Shown: positions 6,918 to 16,202 of the stretch, one piece after another
Numbering within the stretch: the stretch's first letter is position 1
How the letters are laid out: each line of letters starts with the position of its first letter
Origin: Microbacterium yannicii
GTDB taxonomy: Bacteria > Actinomycetota > Actinomycetes > Actinomycetales > Microbacteriaceae
DNA: 64,000 nucleotides
Direction of reading: 5' to 3'
NCBI RefSeq assembly: GCF_024055635.1
Contig: NZ_JAMXMB010000031.1
Span: forward strand, 1 to 64,000
The notes under the pieces: generated by a model
The model's input: only the letters and a program-made list of their open reading frames with translations
Told to the model about the DNA's origin: nothing
Databases searched by the model: none
Translations under genes and position numbers: made by a program

Positions 6918-8816
6918 GTGACCGCTCCCCACAGCGCCGCCATCGGCGAGCCGCTGCACGAGCGTTCCGACGACGACCTCGTCACCGCGACGCGCGGGGG
7001 CGACGACGCCGCCTACGCCGTGCTGTGGGAACGGCACGTCGCAAGCGCACGGAGCGCCGCCCGCGCCGTGAGCCCGAACGTCGACCCCGATGACATCGTC
7101 TCGGAGGCGTTCACGTCGATCCTGTCGGCGATCCGCAAGGGCGGCGGACCGACGGAGGGGTTCCGTCCCTACCTGTTCGCCTCGATCCGCAACGTCGCCG
7201 CCTCGTGGGGGCGCCGTACGCAGGAGCTCCCGATCGACGATCTCGACGAGCGCGCCGCCGACTCGGCGGCCGAGTTCGCCGAGCTCGTGGCCGACCGGTC
7301 GGTGCTGGCGCAGGCGTTCCGCGAGCTGCCCGAGCGCTGGCGGGAGCTGCTCTGGTACATCGAAGTCGAGGGGATGAAGCCGCGCGAGGTCGCGCCCCTC
7401 CTCGGCATGAGTGCGAACGCCGTGTCGGCACTCGCGTACCGCGCGCGCGAGGGGTTCAAGCAGGCGTGGCTGGAGGCGCACATCAGCGACCCGGCCCGGC
7501 CGGCGGAATGCCGCTGGGTGTGCGAGCTGCTCGTCGCGAGTGACAAGAAGCCCGTCGCACGGGCGGATCGTCGACGCCTCGACGCGCACCTCCAGGAATG
7601 TCGGGCGTGCCGCATCGTCGCGGCCGACCTCGAACACGTGTCGCAGAAGCTCCGTGCGGTGCTGCTGCCTCTTGTCCTCGGCGGGGCTGGGGCCCTTGCC
7701 TACACCTCCGATGCCGCCCCGGCCGCGGCATCGGTGGTCGCCGGATCGCCCTCCGGGGGTGGCGGGGTGTCCGGCTCCGGGGGACAGGCGCCGGGGGGCG
7801 CCTCCGGCAGTGGTGTCGGCGCCGGTGGCGCCGGCACCACCGCCCTCCCCATCGCGGCGATCGGGATCGGGGTCGCGGTGCTCACGGTGGCCGCGGCCGC
7901 GGCCGTCGCGATCGCGCTGGCGCCGTCCTGGAGTGCTCCGGCCGAGCAGCCCGCGTCCGATGCGGCGACGACGGATCGGGATGCCGCGGACGCCGTCGAC
8001 ACCGCGCCCGATGCGGCGGCTACAGACGCCGAGCCGGCCGTCGACGTTCCTGCGGACGCACCGGTCGCGGCGCCGCCCGCCGGGCCGGAGATCGCGCCGA
8101 ACCGCCCAACTCAGCCGGGCCTGCAGACGGCTCCGGAATCCCAGCCGGGGCCGGAGCGGTCCCCCGGGGTGGCCGAACCCGCGACACCCGCACCTGCACC
8201 CACACCGGCGCCGACTCCCGCACCGGCACCCGACCCCGAGCCGGCCGTGACAGCCCTCGCACGCCTCGACGCGCCCTCCGACCTGTCAGCCGCGGTGCCC
8301 TCGCCGATCAGCGGCACCGGTGTCGCAGGCGCGGACGTCACGCTGATCGACGAGTCGGGCGCGATCCTGGTACGGACGACGGTGGATGCCGGCGGCCGGT
8401 TCTCGGCGATGCTCCCGGGCGATCTGCTGCACGCCGGCATGAGCGTGCGCGCCGTGCAGACGGCGCCGGGCCTGCGTGCGTCGGAACCGAGCGGGGCGGT
8501 CGGACCGTTCACGCTGCCCGTGCCGACGGTCACCTCGACGGACGGCACGCTCGACGCCCGGCTCGACGACCTCGACCTCGACTTCCGTGCCGACGATCTG
8601 ACGCTGCTGCTGAGCGGACAGCGCGGCGAGACCGTCGCCGTCTCGGTCGACGGCGCCTGGACCGGCAACCTTCACCCGCTCGGCGCCGCACCGTTGCGCC
8701 GCGTCGTGTACGACGTGTCGCCGGGCGACCACGTCATCGGCTTCCGCTACGTCGACCCCGCCTCCGGACGCCAGGGCCGCGTCTCCTCGGTGACGCTGCA
8801 CGTCCGCGCCCGCTGA
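6918..8816 (+). CDS. Sigma-70-type factor fused to zinc-finger and membrane/extracytoplasmic domains
   Basis: This 632-residue protein starts with GTG after GGCGAGGAG. Residues about 24-96 are sigma-2 and 127-182 sigma-4 (LLGMSANAVSALAYRAREG). Residues 198-231 form a zinc finger with the anti-sigma pattern H224-x3-C228-x2-C231 plus upstream C198 and C202. Hydrophobic segments follow at about 246-262 and 310-335, then an Ala/Pro-rich stretch and a C-terminal region (about 475-632) that resembles bacterial Ig-like domains. The sigma and its membrane-bound inhibitor appear fused, so activation may need proteolysis or a conformational signal (inference). Targets are unknown; the large surface-protein gene begins 2.3 kb downstream. 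Confidence 0.85.
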   Translation: MTAPHSAAIGEPLHERSDDDLVTATRGGDDAAYAVLWERHVASARSAARAVSPNVDPDDIVSEAFTSILSAIRKGGGPTEGFRPYLFASIRNVAASWGRRTQELPIDDLDERAADSAAEFAELVADRSVLAQAFRELPERWRELLWYIEVEGMKPREVAPLLGMSANAVSALAYRAREGFKQAWLEAHISDPARPAECRWVCELLVASDKKPVARADRRRLDAHLQECRACRIVAADLEHVSQKLRAVLLPLVLGGAGALAYTSDAAPAAASVVAGSPSGGGGVSGSGGQAPGGASGSGVGAGGAGTTALPIAAIGIGVAVLTVAAAAAVAIALAPSWSAPAEQPASDAATTDRDAADAVDTAPDAAATDAEPAVDVPADAPVAAPPAGPEIAPNRPTQPGLQTAPESQPGPERSPGVAEPATPAPAPTPAPTPAPAPDPEPAVTALARLDAPSDLSAAVPSPISGTGVAGADVTLIDESGAILVRTTVDAGGRFSAMLPGDLLHAGMSVRAVQTAPGLRASEPSGAVGPFTLPVPTVTSTDGTLDARLDDLDLDFRADDLTLLLSGQRGETVAVSVDGAWTGNLHPLGAAPLRRVVYDVSPGDHVIGFRYVDPASGRQGRVSSVTLHVRAR

Positions 8817-9169
8817 CGGACGGCCCAAGCCGCGTTTCGTCTCGCTCGTGCCTCACTCGCTCAACGACCGGGAACCGAGGCTCACTCGCTCAACGCCCGA
8901 AGACCCAGGCCCGGTCGCTGAGCGAGCGCCAGCGAGACGAAGCGCACTACAGACGACCCGAGCCGCGTTTCGTCTCGCTCGTGCCTCGCTCGCTCAACGA
9001 CCGGATACCAAGGCCCCGGTCGCTGAGCGAGCGCCAGCGAGACGAAGCGCGACCAACGGGCGGCCCGAACTGCCGACCGGGAAACCCGGGCCCGGTCGCT
9101 GAGCGAGCGCCAGCGAGACGAAGCGCGGTACCGGACGGCCGCGGGCCGCGGCATCCCTCGCCCTCAGGG
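8817..9169. repeat. Intergenic field of GAGCGAGCG palindromic repeats
   Basis: There is no gene in this 353-bp gap. It holds alternating units in both orientations: a form reading CGTTTCGTCTCGCTCGTGCC (from about 8834 and 8966) and its approximate complement CGGTCGCTGAGCGAGCG followed by CCAGCGAGACGAAGCGC (8911-8945, 9016-9050, 9092-9126). Opposed copies could form long hairpins between the converging sigma-fusion and reductase genes. A GCGGGCCGCGGCATCC remnant at its right end resembles the window's GGATGCC hairpins. Confidence 0.7.
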
Positions 9170-9781
9170 TCAGTCGCCCACCGTGCCGGTCCGCACCGGA
9201 CCGTAGCGCAGCTGCACGACGCCCAACGGGCCCGACTGGGCAGGCTCGAGGAGCGTGAGGTTGCCCGGCGCGGCGCCGTCGGGGAAGACCTTCTTGCCCT
9301 GGCCGAGCACCACCGGGTACACCCACAGCGTCAGCACATCGAACAGCTGCTCCTTCAGGAGCGTCTGCGCGAAGTCGACGCTGCCGATCACGTGCACGCT
9401 CTCGTGCCGGTCGCGCAGCGCCCGCACCTCGGCGGCCACGTCGGCCCCGAGCTGCGACGAGCCCTGCCAGTCCAGCGACGGCGTGCCGCGCGACGCGACG
9501 TACTTCGGCACCGCGTCGAACTTGCGGCCGATGGCGCCGTCCGGTCCGTCGGTGTGCTGCGGCCAGTACCCGGCGAAGATGTCGTACGTGCGGCGGCCGA
9601 GCAGCAGCGCGTCGAGCTCTTCGATGCCCTGCATGATCGCGGCGCCGATCCGCTCGTCGGGGAACGGCGCCTGCCATCCGCCGTACGGAAAACCTCCCGT
9701 CGGGTCCTCTTCGGGTCCGCCGGGCGCCTGGGCGACGCCGTCGAGACTGGTGAACAGATCGATGTAGATGCGGCCGGTCAT
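9170..9781 (-). CDS. Dihydrofolate reductase family protein (RibD C-terminal type)
   Basis: This 203-residue protein has the dihydrofolate reductase-like fold of the RibD C-terminal family: RIYIDLFTSLDGVAQ at the start, LLLGRRTYDIFAGYWP, VHVIGSVDFAQTLL and the PVVLGQGKKVFP segment. These are NADPH-dependent reductases of unknown substrate. The start at 9781 follows GAGAGGAGGC. It is the last gene of a three-gene operon (VOC protein, HxlR regulator, this gene) and is probably induced with it. Confidence 0.85.
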   Translation of the reverse strand: MTGRIYIDLFTSLDGVAQAPGGPEEDPTGGFPYGGWQAPFPDERIGAAIMQGIEELDALLLGRRTYDIFAGYWPQHTDGPDGAIGRKFDAVPKYVASRGTPSLDWQGSSQLGADVAAEVRALRDRHESVHVIGSVDFAQTLLKEQLFDVLTLWVYPVVLGQGKKVFPDGAAPGNLTLLEPAQSGPLGVVQLRYGPVRTGTVGD

Positions 9782-9810
9782 GACCGCCTCCTCTCCACTA
9801 CGGGGTCGCC

Positions 9811-10524
9811 TCACGCGGCGAGCACGACCCCCGGTTCGATGCGGAACGTCTCGGCGAACCGCTCCAGCAGCGTCGCGTCCCCGGCGACGACGGCCAGCAC
9901 CTCCTGGTCGATCGCGGCGGCCGGTGTCAGCTCGCCCGAGATGAGGCGACGGATGCCGGGACCCGCCGCGAAGACGATGTCGGGGTCGCCTGCGACCGAC
10001 GCCTGCGTGCCGAGTCGCGGGTCCACGGGCCGCCCCGCGGGCTGCAGCTGCGCGATCTTGAGCCCGGACGGATCGACGTGCACCCGCAGCACGACGTCGG
10101 CGACGTGCACCTCGTAGTCCGCGGGCGGCAGCGTGGATGCAGCATCCGCCCGGAAAGCGGTGCGCAGCGCCATCGTGAGGGAGTCCGCGGTGACGATGTC
10201 GTCCGGAGACGGATCACCCATCTGCTGGAACCCCCAGCGTCCCATCGCCAGCACGATCGGCTCCAGTTCGCGGCCGTAGGGCGTCAGCTCGTACACCAGC
10301 CCGCAATGCAGGAGCGGCACCCGGCGCACCACACCACCCTCCTGCAGCTCCTTGAGCCGCGTGGAGAGGATGTTGGTGGGGATCTTGGGCAGTCCCTGCT
10401 TGAGGTCGGTATAGCGCCGAGGACCGACGAGCAGATCGCGGACGATGAGCAGCGCCCACCGCTCGCCGATCAGCTCGACGGCGGTCGTGACCCCGCAGTA
10501 CTGCCCGTAGCTGCGGGAGGCCAC
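9811..10524 (-). CDS. HxlR-family transcriptional regulator with C-terminal SCP2-like domain
   Basis: This 237-residue protein has an HxlR winged helix at about 5-105 (ELIGERWALLIVRDLL, RYTDLKQGLPKIPTNILSTRL) with the conserved N-terminal Cys10 that senses electrophiles or oxidants in some HxlR proteins. The C-terminal half (about 120-235) resembles a sterol-carrier/SCP2-like ligand pocket. It starts with GTG directly after the stop of the VOC gene (TAA-GTG), so the two are translationally coupled. A three-half-site palindrome before the operon is its likely operator. Confidence 0.87.
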   Translation of the reverse strand: MASRSYGQYCGVTTAVELIGERWALLIVRDLLVGPRRYTDLKQGLPKIPTNILSTRLKELQEGGVVRRVPLLHCGLVYELTPYGRELEPIVLAMGRWGFQQMGDPSPDDIVTADSLTMALRTAFRADAASTLPPADYEVHVADVVLRVHVDPSGLKIAQLQPAGRPVDPRLGTQASVAGDPDIVFAAGPGIRRLISGELTPAAAIDQEVLAVVAGDATLLERFAETFRIEPGVVLAA

Positions 10525-10962
10525 TTACGCCCGCGCCTGCTCCGCCATGTAGGCGTCGGGTCCCTTGGCGGCGGCTTCGGGATCCATGTACATGAACTGG
10601 ATGCCGTTGCCGTCGGGGTCGATGAGGTCGCGGCCGTACATGAACCCGTAATCCTGCGGTTCGCCCGGCGCCGTCCCGCCGTGTGCGACGCCGGCCTCGA
10701 CGATCCTGTCGACGTCTTCGCGGGAGTCGCGGCTGATCGACAGCAGCACCTGCGCGTGCGTCTTCGGGTCGGCGAACTCCTTGTCGGTGAACGTCGAGAA
10801 GTACTCCTTGGTGAGCACCATGAAGAAGATGTTCTCGCTCCAGACGACGCAGGCCGCGTTCTCGTCGGTGAACAGCGGATTCAGCTCGCAGCCGAGTGCG
10901 GTGTAGAACGCCTTCGCGCGCTCGAGGTCGTTCGTGGGGATGTTGACGAAGATGTGCGTCAT
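10525..10962 (-). CDS. VOC/glyoxalase-like protein
   Basis: This 145-residue protein has the vicinal-oxygen-chelate fold typical of small glyoxalase-like proteins: THIFVNIPTNDLERAKAFYTAL, a central VVWSENIFFMVL strand pair and the closing DPDGNGIQFMYMDPEA. The start at 10962 has AGAGGAG upstream; a longer reading to 11031 would enter the operator. It leads the operon with the HxlR regulator and the reductase, which suggests a detoxification role for a reactive carbonyl or electrophile (inference). Confidence 0.85.
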   Translation of the reverse strand: MTHIFVNIPTNDLERAKAFYTALGCELNPLFTDENAACVVWSENIFFMVLTKEYFSTFTDKEFADPKTHAQVLLSISRDSREDVDRIVEAGVAHGGTAPGEPQDYGFMYGRDLIDPDGNGIQFMYMDPEAAAKGPDAYMAEQARA

Positions 10963-11034
10963 TGCCCTGCTCCTCTGGAATGTTCTGGCCCCCGCCCACC
11001 GGGTGGTGAGCTTGTGGATCCATGGTTGCAAAAA

Positions 11035-11058
11035 ACAAGCTTGCTTGTCAATAACAAG
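11035..11058. promoter_or_regulatory. Candidate HxlR operator
   Basis: Three half-sites alternate as ACAAG (11035-11039), CTTGT (11044-11048) and ACAAG (11054-11058), giving two overlapping inverted repeats. On the minus strand a TTGACA hexamer overlaps the site, as expected for a repressor blocking the promoter of the VOC-HxlR-reductase operon. The region is AT-rich compared with its surroundings. Confidence 0.6.
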
Positions 11059-11113
11059 TAGCGACTCTGGGTGCTCTATCGCCCGCTGTTCAATCGCAAT
11101 ATGCTCTGGGCCT

Positions 11114-11130
11114 GCGGCGTCTCACGCCGC
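11114..11130 (+). promoter_or_regulatory. 5'-leader hairpin before the surface-protein gene
   Basis: GCGGCGT and ACGCCGC form a perfect 7-bp stem with a 3-nt loop, 20 bp before the ATG of the 1683-residue surface protein. A GGGGGG ribosome-binding site lies between. The hairpin is placed to influence mRNA stability or ribosome access; it has no U-tract to be a terminator. Confidence 0.4.
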
Positions 11131-11150
11131 GGGACGACCTCTGGGGGGTC

Positions 11151-14100
11151 ATGTTGCGCCCGATATCCGCATTCCTGACGGTCGCCGTCGTCGTCGTCGC
11201 GACCGCGGTCGTCGGAATCCCAGCCCCCGCGATCGCGGTCGTGCCCCCTGCCACGGGGAACAACGCCGTCATCACGGTGAAGGTGGGATCCGACCGCGTC
11301 GGCACGAGTGCGGTGTCGAATCTCGCCGGAGTCCAGCTGGGGCTCTTCACCACCCAGGTGGGAACGACCCCGGTTGCCGGCTTCGGCACCTGCTCGTCGG
11401 ACGCCGGCGGAGACTGCAATTTCATCGTGCCCAATACGCAGGACGGGGGCGCGAACCGGGACGCGAGGTACTGGGTGAAGCAGATCGGCGCGCCCGCCGG
11501 ATACTTCACGAACTCGACGCTCGCGGTGGGTACGACGCCCGCCGCGACCCCGTACGCATTCCAGACGGGGACGCAGCTGCGCAACGGCCAGACATACAGC
11601 TCGAGCGTGGACTTCATGATCTCGACCGGCAACACGAACGACACGGCATCCGGTGGCATCTGGCAGGACAGCCGAACCAATCCGGTGCTGCCCGCTCAGT
11701 GCGGACTCAACGCGGCGATCGTCGCCGACCTGTCGAACTCCGTGACGGCGGCCGACCTCATCAGCCTCAAGTCCGCTGCGAACACATTCGTGAACGCGCT
11801 CACCGGCACACCGTCGACGATGTCGTTGTTCACGTTCGCCACCAGCTCGCCGGCCGCCGGGGCCACGAACATCAACCGCCCTGCCCTCTCCCCCGTCTCG
11901 ACGACTGCCGGAGCAGCGGTCGTGAGCAGCTGGGTCAACGCGTGGGCACTGCCCGGCGGCGCAGGGGGCGGCACGAACTGGGATCAGGCCTTCGCTTCGG
12001 TCGCGGGCGCTCCCGAGATCTACGACGTCGTCGTCGTCATCACCGACGGCAACCCCACGTACTACGGAAACCCCACCCAGGGGCCAGGCAACCGGACGCG
12101 GTTCCGCGAGGTCGAGAACGGCATCTTCTCTGCCAACGCCGTGAAGGCTCAGGGCAGCCGCATCATCGCGATGGGCGTCGGCGCCGGCGTCAGCGGATCG
12201 CCGGCGAACCTGCGCGCGATCTCCGGAGTCACGGCGAACAGCGACTACTACCAGGCGACGGACTACACCGCCGCGGGCGAGGCGCTGAGGGCGCTCGCAT
12301 TGGGAAGCTGCAACGGCAGCCTCACCGTGGTCAAGCAGGTTGTTCCCCCGGCAACACCCGTCGGATCGACCGCAGGCGCCCAACCCGCCGGCGGGTGGGA
12401 CTTCGGTGCCTCTACGACGACCTCCGGCGTCACCATCAACCCCGCAAGCGGGACGACGTCCGCGACGACGGGCGCCGTCAATTACGAGCTCACCTTTCCC
12501 GGTGGCACGACCGCCGCTTCCGTGACCGTTACCGAGACGCCACAGGCGGGCTACGCGCTGAACCCGATCGGCGGGTTCAATGCGGTGTGCACGAGGGTCG
12601 ACACGGGTGCGTCGCTCCCGGTCACGAACACGACGAACGGCTTCACGGTCACGGCGAACAGCGGATTCCCCGCTAGCTGCGTCGTCTACAACAGGGCCCC
12701 ACAGCCACCTGCCACGATTCAGGTCGCCAAGACCTGGATCGTGAACGGCGTCGCGTTCGAAGACGGCAGCCAGCCCGCTGACCTCGCGGCCACTCTGCGG
12801 CTCCAGGGCGCGGACTGGCCGTGGTCTACGGTGCAGACCGGGCACAATGCCGGCGACGTCGTCGGGATTACCGAAACGACGTCGATCTCGCCGGCATCCC
12901 TCTGCACCGTCACCAGTCAGCGCGTGACTCTGGCCAACGGGACGACCGTCGACCTCGCTCTGCCCTACAACGCGACGCTTGCCGCCGGTGCCAATGCCTA
13001 CCGGATCACGAACACGGTGAACTGTCCGTCACGGCTCACCCTCGTGAAGAACGTCTTGAACGGCCCCGCCGCCGACTCCGCATGGACGCTGACCGCCGTC
13101 GCGCCCGCGGGCGCCCTCGTGGGACCGGCCGGCGTGACCGGGGTCACCGCACCCGTCACGCCTCTGGTGACCTACCCCCTCACCGAGTCCGCCGGCGACG
13201 CCCGGTACGTTCAGCAGGTCACCGCAGGAGCGGTGGCGATCCCCGGTTCGACGATCAGCTGGTTCTGCAGTCAGGTCGACCCCACGACCGGGACCATCAT
13301 CCCCGGCTTCTCGGACGGTCTCAACGGCGGCGTCACCGTCCCCCCGGGAATGGCCGTGAGCTGCGAGGCGCGCAACCAGACGGCATCCCTGACCCTGACG
13401 AAAGTGGTCGTGAACACCCACGGCGGGACTGCTGTGCCGGGTGACTGGAATCTCACCGCCACACCCGGAGCGAACCCGTTCGGCTTGACGGCACAGACGG
13501 TCCAAGGCTCCTCCGCAGGGGTGGAGATCTTCGTGCGACCGGGCCAGCCCTACGTCCTCACAGAGTCCGCCGGTCCGGCGGGCTACACGCTCGCCGGCAT
13601 CCAATGCATCACGTCCATCGCGCCCGGCATGCCGCGCGAACTCACCAGCATCACCCTCGAGGTGGGCGAGATCGGCGTGTGCACGTACACGAACATCGAC
13701 CAGCCTGCGCACCTGACGCTCGTCAAGACTGTCACGAACACCAACGGCGGCACTGCCTTGCCGACGGCATGGACGCTCGCCGCCGACGGGCCGACGCCGA
13801 TCTCGGGGACGTCAGGCTCCGCCCCGGTGACGAACGCAGAGATCGACGCCGGCACCTACACGCTCTCGGAGTCGGCGGGCCCGGCGGGATACACCGCTGG
13901 GACCTGGTCATGCACCGCGGGGACGCTCACCGGCTCCAGCCTCGTGCTGCCGGTCGGCCTCTCCGCGACGTGCACGATCGACAACGACGACCAGCCCGCC
14001 CAGCTGACGCTGGTCAAGACGGTGACCAACGACAACGGCGGCACGGCGCCGCCCACGGCATGGACACTCACCGCAACCGGCGCCACGCCCATCTCGGGGG

Positions 14101-16202
14101 CGACCGGGTCGTCGAGCGTCACGAACGCGACCGTCGACGCCGGCACGTACACGCTGTCGGAGACGGGCGGACCCGCGGGATACACGGCGGGAAACTGGTC
14201 CTGCACGGGCGGCACGCTCACCGGCGCCAGCCTCGTGCTCACACCGGGCGCCGCCGCCACCTGCACCATCAACAACAACGACCAGCCGGCGCAGCTGACC
14301 CTCGTCAAGGTGGTGGACCCTGCTGAGTCCGGCTCGGGGAGACTGCCGGCGGACTGGACGCTCACCGCGTCCGGGCCCACCCCCGCGAGCGGCAACGGCG
14401 ATCCGACCTCACCCGGCGGAGTCAACGCCCGCGTGGTCAGCGCCGGCACTTACATGCTCAGCGAGACCGGCCCCGCCGGATTCACGCCGGGCACCTGGAG
14501 CTGCACGGGAGGAGCCCTCACGGGCGCTTCGGTGGTCGTGCCCAACGGCGGCAGCGTCACGTGCACGATCACCAACACGGCGGTAGCTCCCCAGCTCACC
14601 CTGGTCAAAGTCGTCGACAACGGCAGTACCGGCGCGACGACCCCTCCCACCGCATGGACGCTGACAGCGGCGAACGGCGCATCGACCATCTCGGGCGTCA
14701 CGGGCAGCAGCGATGTGACCAGCGCCGCCGCCGTTGTCGGCACCTACTCCCTCTCGGAATCCGGGCCATCGGGGTACACGGCATCCGCATGGATCTGCAT
14801 CGGCGCCGAGAGCAGCACCGCCACGACCGTGACCCTCGTCGAGGGCAGCGCCGCGACCTGCACGATCACCAACACGGCGACCGATCCGACGCTGACTCTC
14901 ATCAAGGTGGTGGACAACGGCACGTCCGGCGGAACCGCCGCGCCGGCCGACTGGACACTCACCGCGGTCAACGGCGGTTCGACGATCTCCGGGCCGGGCG
15001 GCGATCCGTCGGTGATCGGGGCCACAGCGATCGCCGGGACATACGCCCTGTCGGAAACCGGTCCCGCGGGATACGAGGCCTCGGCGTGGACCTGTTCGGG
15101 AGCAGGCTCGACCACCGCGACGTCGGTGACTCTCGCTCCGGGCGAGAATGCCACCTGCACGATCACCAACACGGCGATCGTTCCGACACTGACGCTCATC
15201 AAGGTCGTCGAGAACGGTGACACTGGCGCATCTATTCCTCCGACGGCATGGACGCTCGCAGCTGCCGGAGCCACGACGATCAGCGGAGCCACCGGGAGCC
15301 CCGAGGTCACGGCGGCTGCCGTCGTCACCGGCACCTACGACCTCTCGGAGTCCGGCCCTGCCGGCTACGCGGCATCCGACTGGTCGTGCACCGGAGCCGG
15401 AGCGTTTACACCGACGAGCGTCACCGTGGGCGTCGGCGATGCGGCGAGCTGCACGATCGTCAACACACCGATCGCACCCGAGCTCACGCTCATCAAGTCC
15501 GTCGAGAACGCCTTCGGCGGCACGGCGGACCCGACCGACTGGACGCTTGCCGCTGCCGGTCCGGTCACGATCTCCGGCGCGACGGGCTCCACGGACGTCA
15601 CCAGCGCGCCTGTCCAGGTCGGCATGTACGCCCTGTCCGAATCCGGAGGTCCTACCGGCTACGACGCATCGAGCTGGGTGTGCGACGGCGCGACCGGAAC
15701 CACGGACACGACAGTGACGCTCGCGCCCGGTGAGACGGCGACCTGCAGCATCACCAACTCGGACCGCCCGGCGACTCTGACACTGGTGAAGGTGGTCCAG
15801 AACGTGCACGGGGGGACCCAGCCGTCCACCGCCTGGACGCTGACCGCCGAGGGTCCGACGACGATCTCGGGGGTCACCGGCTCGATGCCCGTGACGGCGG
15901 CATCGGTGGATGCGGGCACCTACACGCTGTCAGAGACCGGACCCAGCGGGTACGACGCGGCGCTGTGGTCGTGCACAGGCGCGCCGGTCACCGGTGCGTC
16001 GGTCCTGATCGCGCTCGGCACCCAAGCGGTGTGCACCATCGTGAACACCGACCAGGCACCGCCTCCTCCTCTGCCGCCAACGGGCGGAACGTTCGCACCC
16101 TGGGGCGTGCCGGCTCTCGCGATGGTGCTGTCCGGCATCCTGCTCGTGGTGATCGACCGTCGCCGTCGGGCGGGCGCCGACCGCGCTTCGATGAGAAGCT
16201 GA
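11151..16202 (+). CDS. Cell-wall-anchored vWA/prealbumin-repeat surface protein
   Basis: This 1683-residue protein has a signal peptide (about 1-30), a von Willebrand A-like domain (about 185-385, with a MIDAS-like D193-LSNS and D299 in VVVITDGNP), then about twelve Ig-like prealbumin (SpaA/DUF11-type) modules. It ends with LPPTG (1641-1645), a membrane helix and RRRR, a sortase signal. Most modules keep Lys in LTLVK, Glu in LSE and Asn in CTITN, the triad for an intramolecular isopeptide bond, plus two Cys (WSC and TCTI). It is most likely a stalk-like adhesin. No sortase gene is in the window. A two-component system follows. Confidence 0.87.
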   Translation: MLRPISAFLTVAVVVVATAVVGIPAPAIAVVPPATGNNAVITVKVGSDRVGTSAVSNLAGVQLGLFTTQVGTTPVAGFGTCSSDAGGDCNFIVPNTQDGGANRDARYWVKQIGAPAGYFTNSTLAVGTTPAATPYAFQTGTQLRNGQTYSSSVDFMISTGNTNDTASGGIWQDSRTNPVLPAQCGLNAAIVADLSNSVTAADLISLKSAANTFVNALTGTPSTMSLFTFATSSPAAGATNINRPALSPVSTTAGAAVVSSWVNAWALPGGAGGGTNWDQAFASVAGAPEIYDVVVVITDGNPTYYGNPTQGPGNRTRFREVENGIFSANAVKAQGSRIIAMGVGAGVSGSPANLRAISGVTANSDYYQATDYTAAGEALRALALGSCNGSLTVVKQVVPPATPVGSTAGAQPAGGWDFGASTTTSGVTINPASGTTSATTGAVNYELTFPGGTTAASVTVTETPQAGYALNPIGGFNAVCTRVDTGASLPVTNTTNGFTVTANSGFPASCVVYNRAPQPPATIQVAKTWIVNGVAFEDGSQPADLAATLRLQGADWPWSTVQTGHNAGDVVGITETTSISPASLCTVTSQRVTLANGTTVDLALPYNATLAAGANAYRITNTVNCPSRLTLVKNVLNGPAADSAWTLTAVAPAGALVGPAGVTGVTAPVTPLVTYPLTESAGDARYVQQVTAGAVAIPGSTISWFCSQVDPTTGTIIPGFSDGLNGGVTVPPGMAVSCEARNQTASLTLTKVVVNTHGGTAVPGDWNLTATPGANPFGLTAQTVQGSSAGVEIFVRPGQPYVLTESAGPAGYTLAGIQCITSIAPGMPRELTSITLEVGEIGVCTYTNIDQPAHLTLVKTVTNTNGGTALPTAWTLAADGPTPISGTSGSAPVTNAEIDAGTYTLSESAGPAGYTAGTWSCTAGTLTGSSLVLPVGLSATCTIDNDDQPAQLTLVKTVTNDNGGTAPPTAWTLTATGATPISGATGSSSVTNATVDAGTYTLSETGGPAGYTAGNWSCTGGTLTGASLVLTPGAAATCTINNNDQPAQLTLVKVVDPAESGSGRLPADWTLTASGPTPASGNGDPTSPGGVNARVVSAGTYMLSETGPAGFTPGTWSCTGGALTGASVVVPNGGSVTCTITNTAVAPQLTLVKVVDNGSTGATTPPTAWTLTAANGASTISGVTGSSDVTSAAAVVGTYSLSESGPSGYTASAWICIGAESSTATTVTLVEGSAATCTITNTATDPTLTLIKVVDNGTSGGTAAPADWTLTAVNGGSTISGPGGDPSVIGATAIAGTYALSETGPAGYEASAWTCSGAGSTTATSVTLAPGENATCTITNTAIVPTLTLIKVVENGDTGASIPPTAWTLAAAGATTISGATGSPEVTAAAVVTGTYDLSESGPAGYAASDWSCTGAGAFTPTSVTVGVGDAASCTIVNTPIAPELTLIKSVENAFGGTADPTDWTLAAAGPVTISGATGSTDVTSAPVQVGMYALSESGGPTGYDASSWVCDGATGTTDTTVTLAPGETATCSITNSDRPATLTLVKVVQNVHGGTQPSTAWTLTAEGPTTISGVTGSMPVTAASVDAGTYTLSETGPSGYDAALWSCTGAPVTGASVLIALGTQAVCTIVNTDQAPPPPLPPTGGTFAPWGVPALAMVLSGILLVVIDRRRRAGADRASMRS
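13384..16060 (+). repeat. Tandem coding repeats of prealbumin-like modules
   Basis: Nine diverged units of about 290-330 bp begin near 13384, 13714, 14003, 14294, 14595, 14890, 15188, 15483 and 15777. Each encodes a domain running from LTLVK-V through WTL, a GTYxLSE core and ATCTITN. Copies differ at many positions, so they are old or under diversifying drift rather than a fresh amplification. Confidence 0.8.

Noticed and set aside
8800..9200. Small frames between the sigma fusion and the reductase gene
   Set aside because: They translate the repeat units themselves and change frame between copies.
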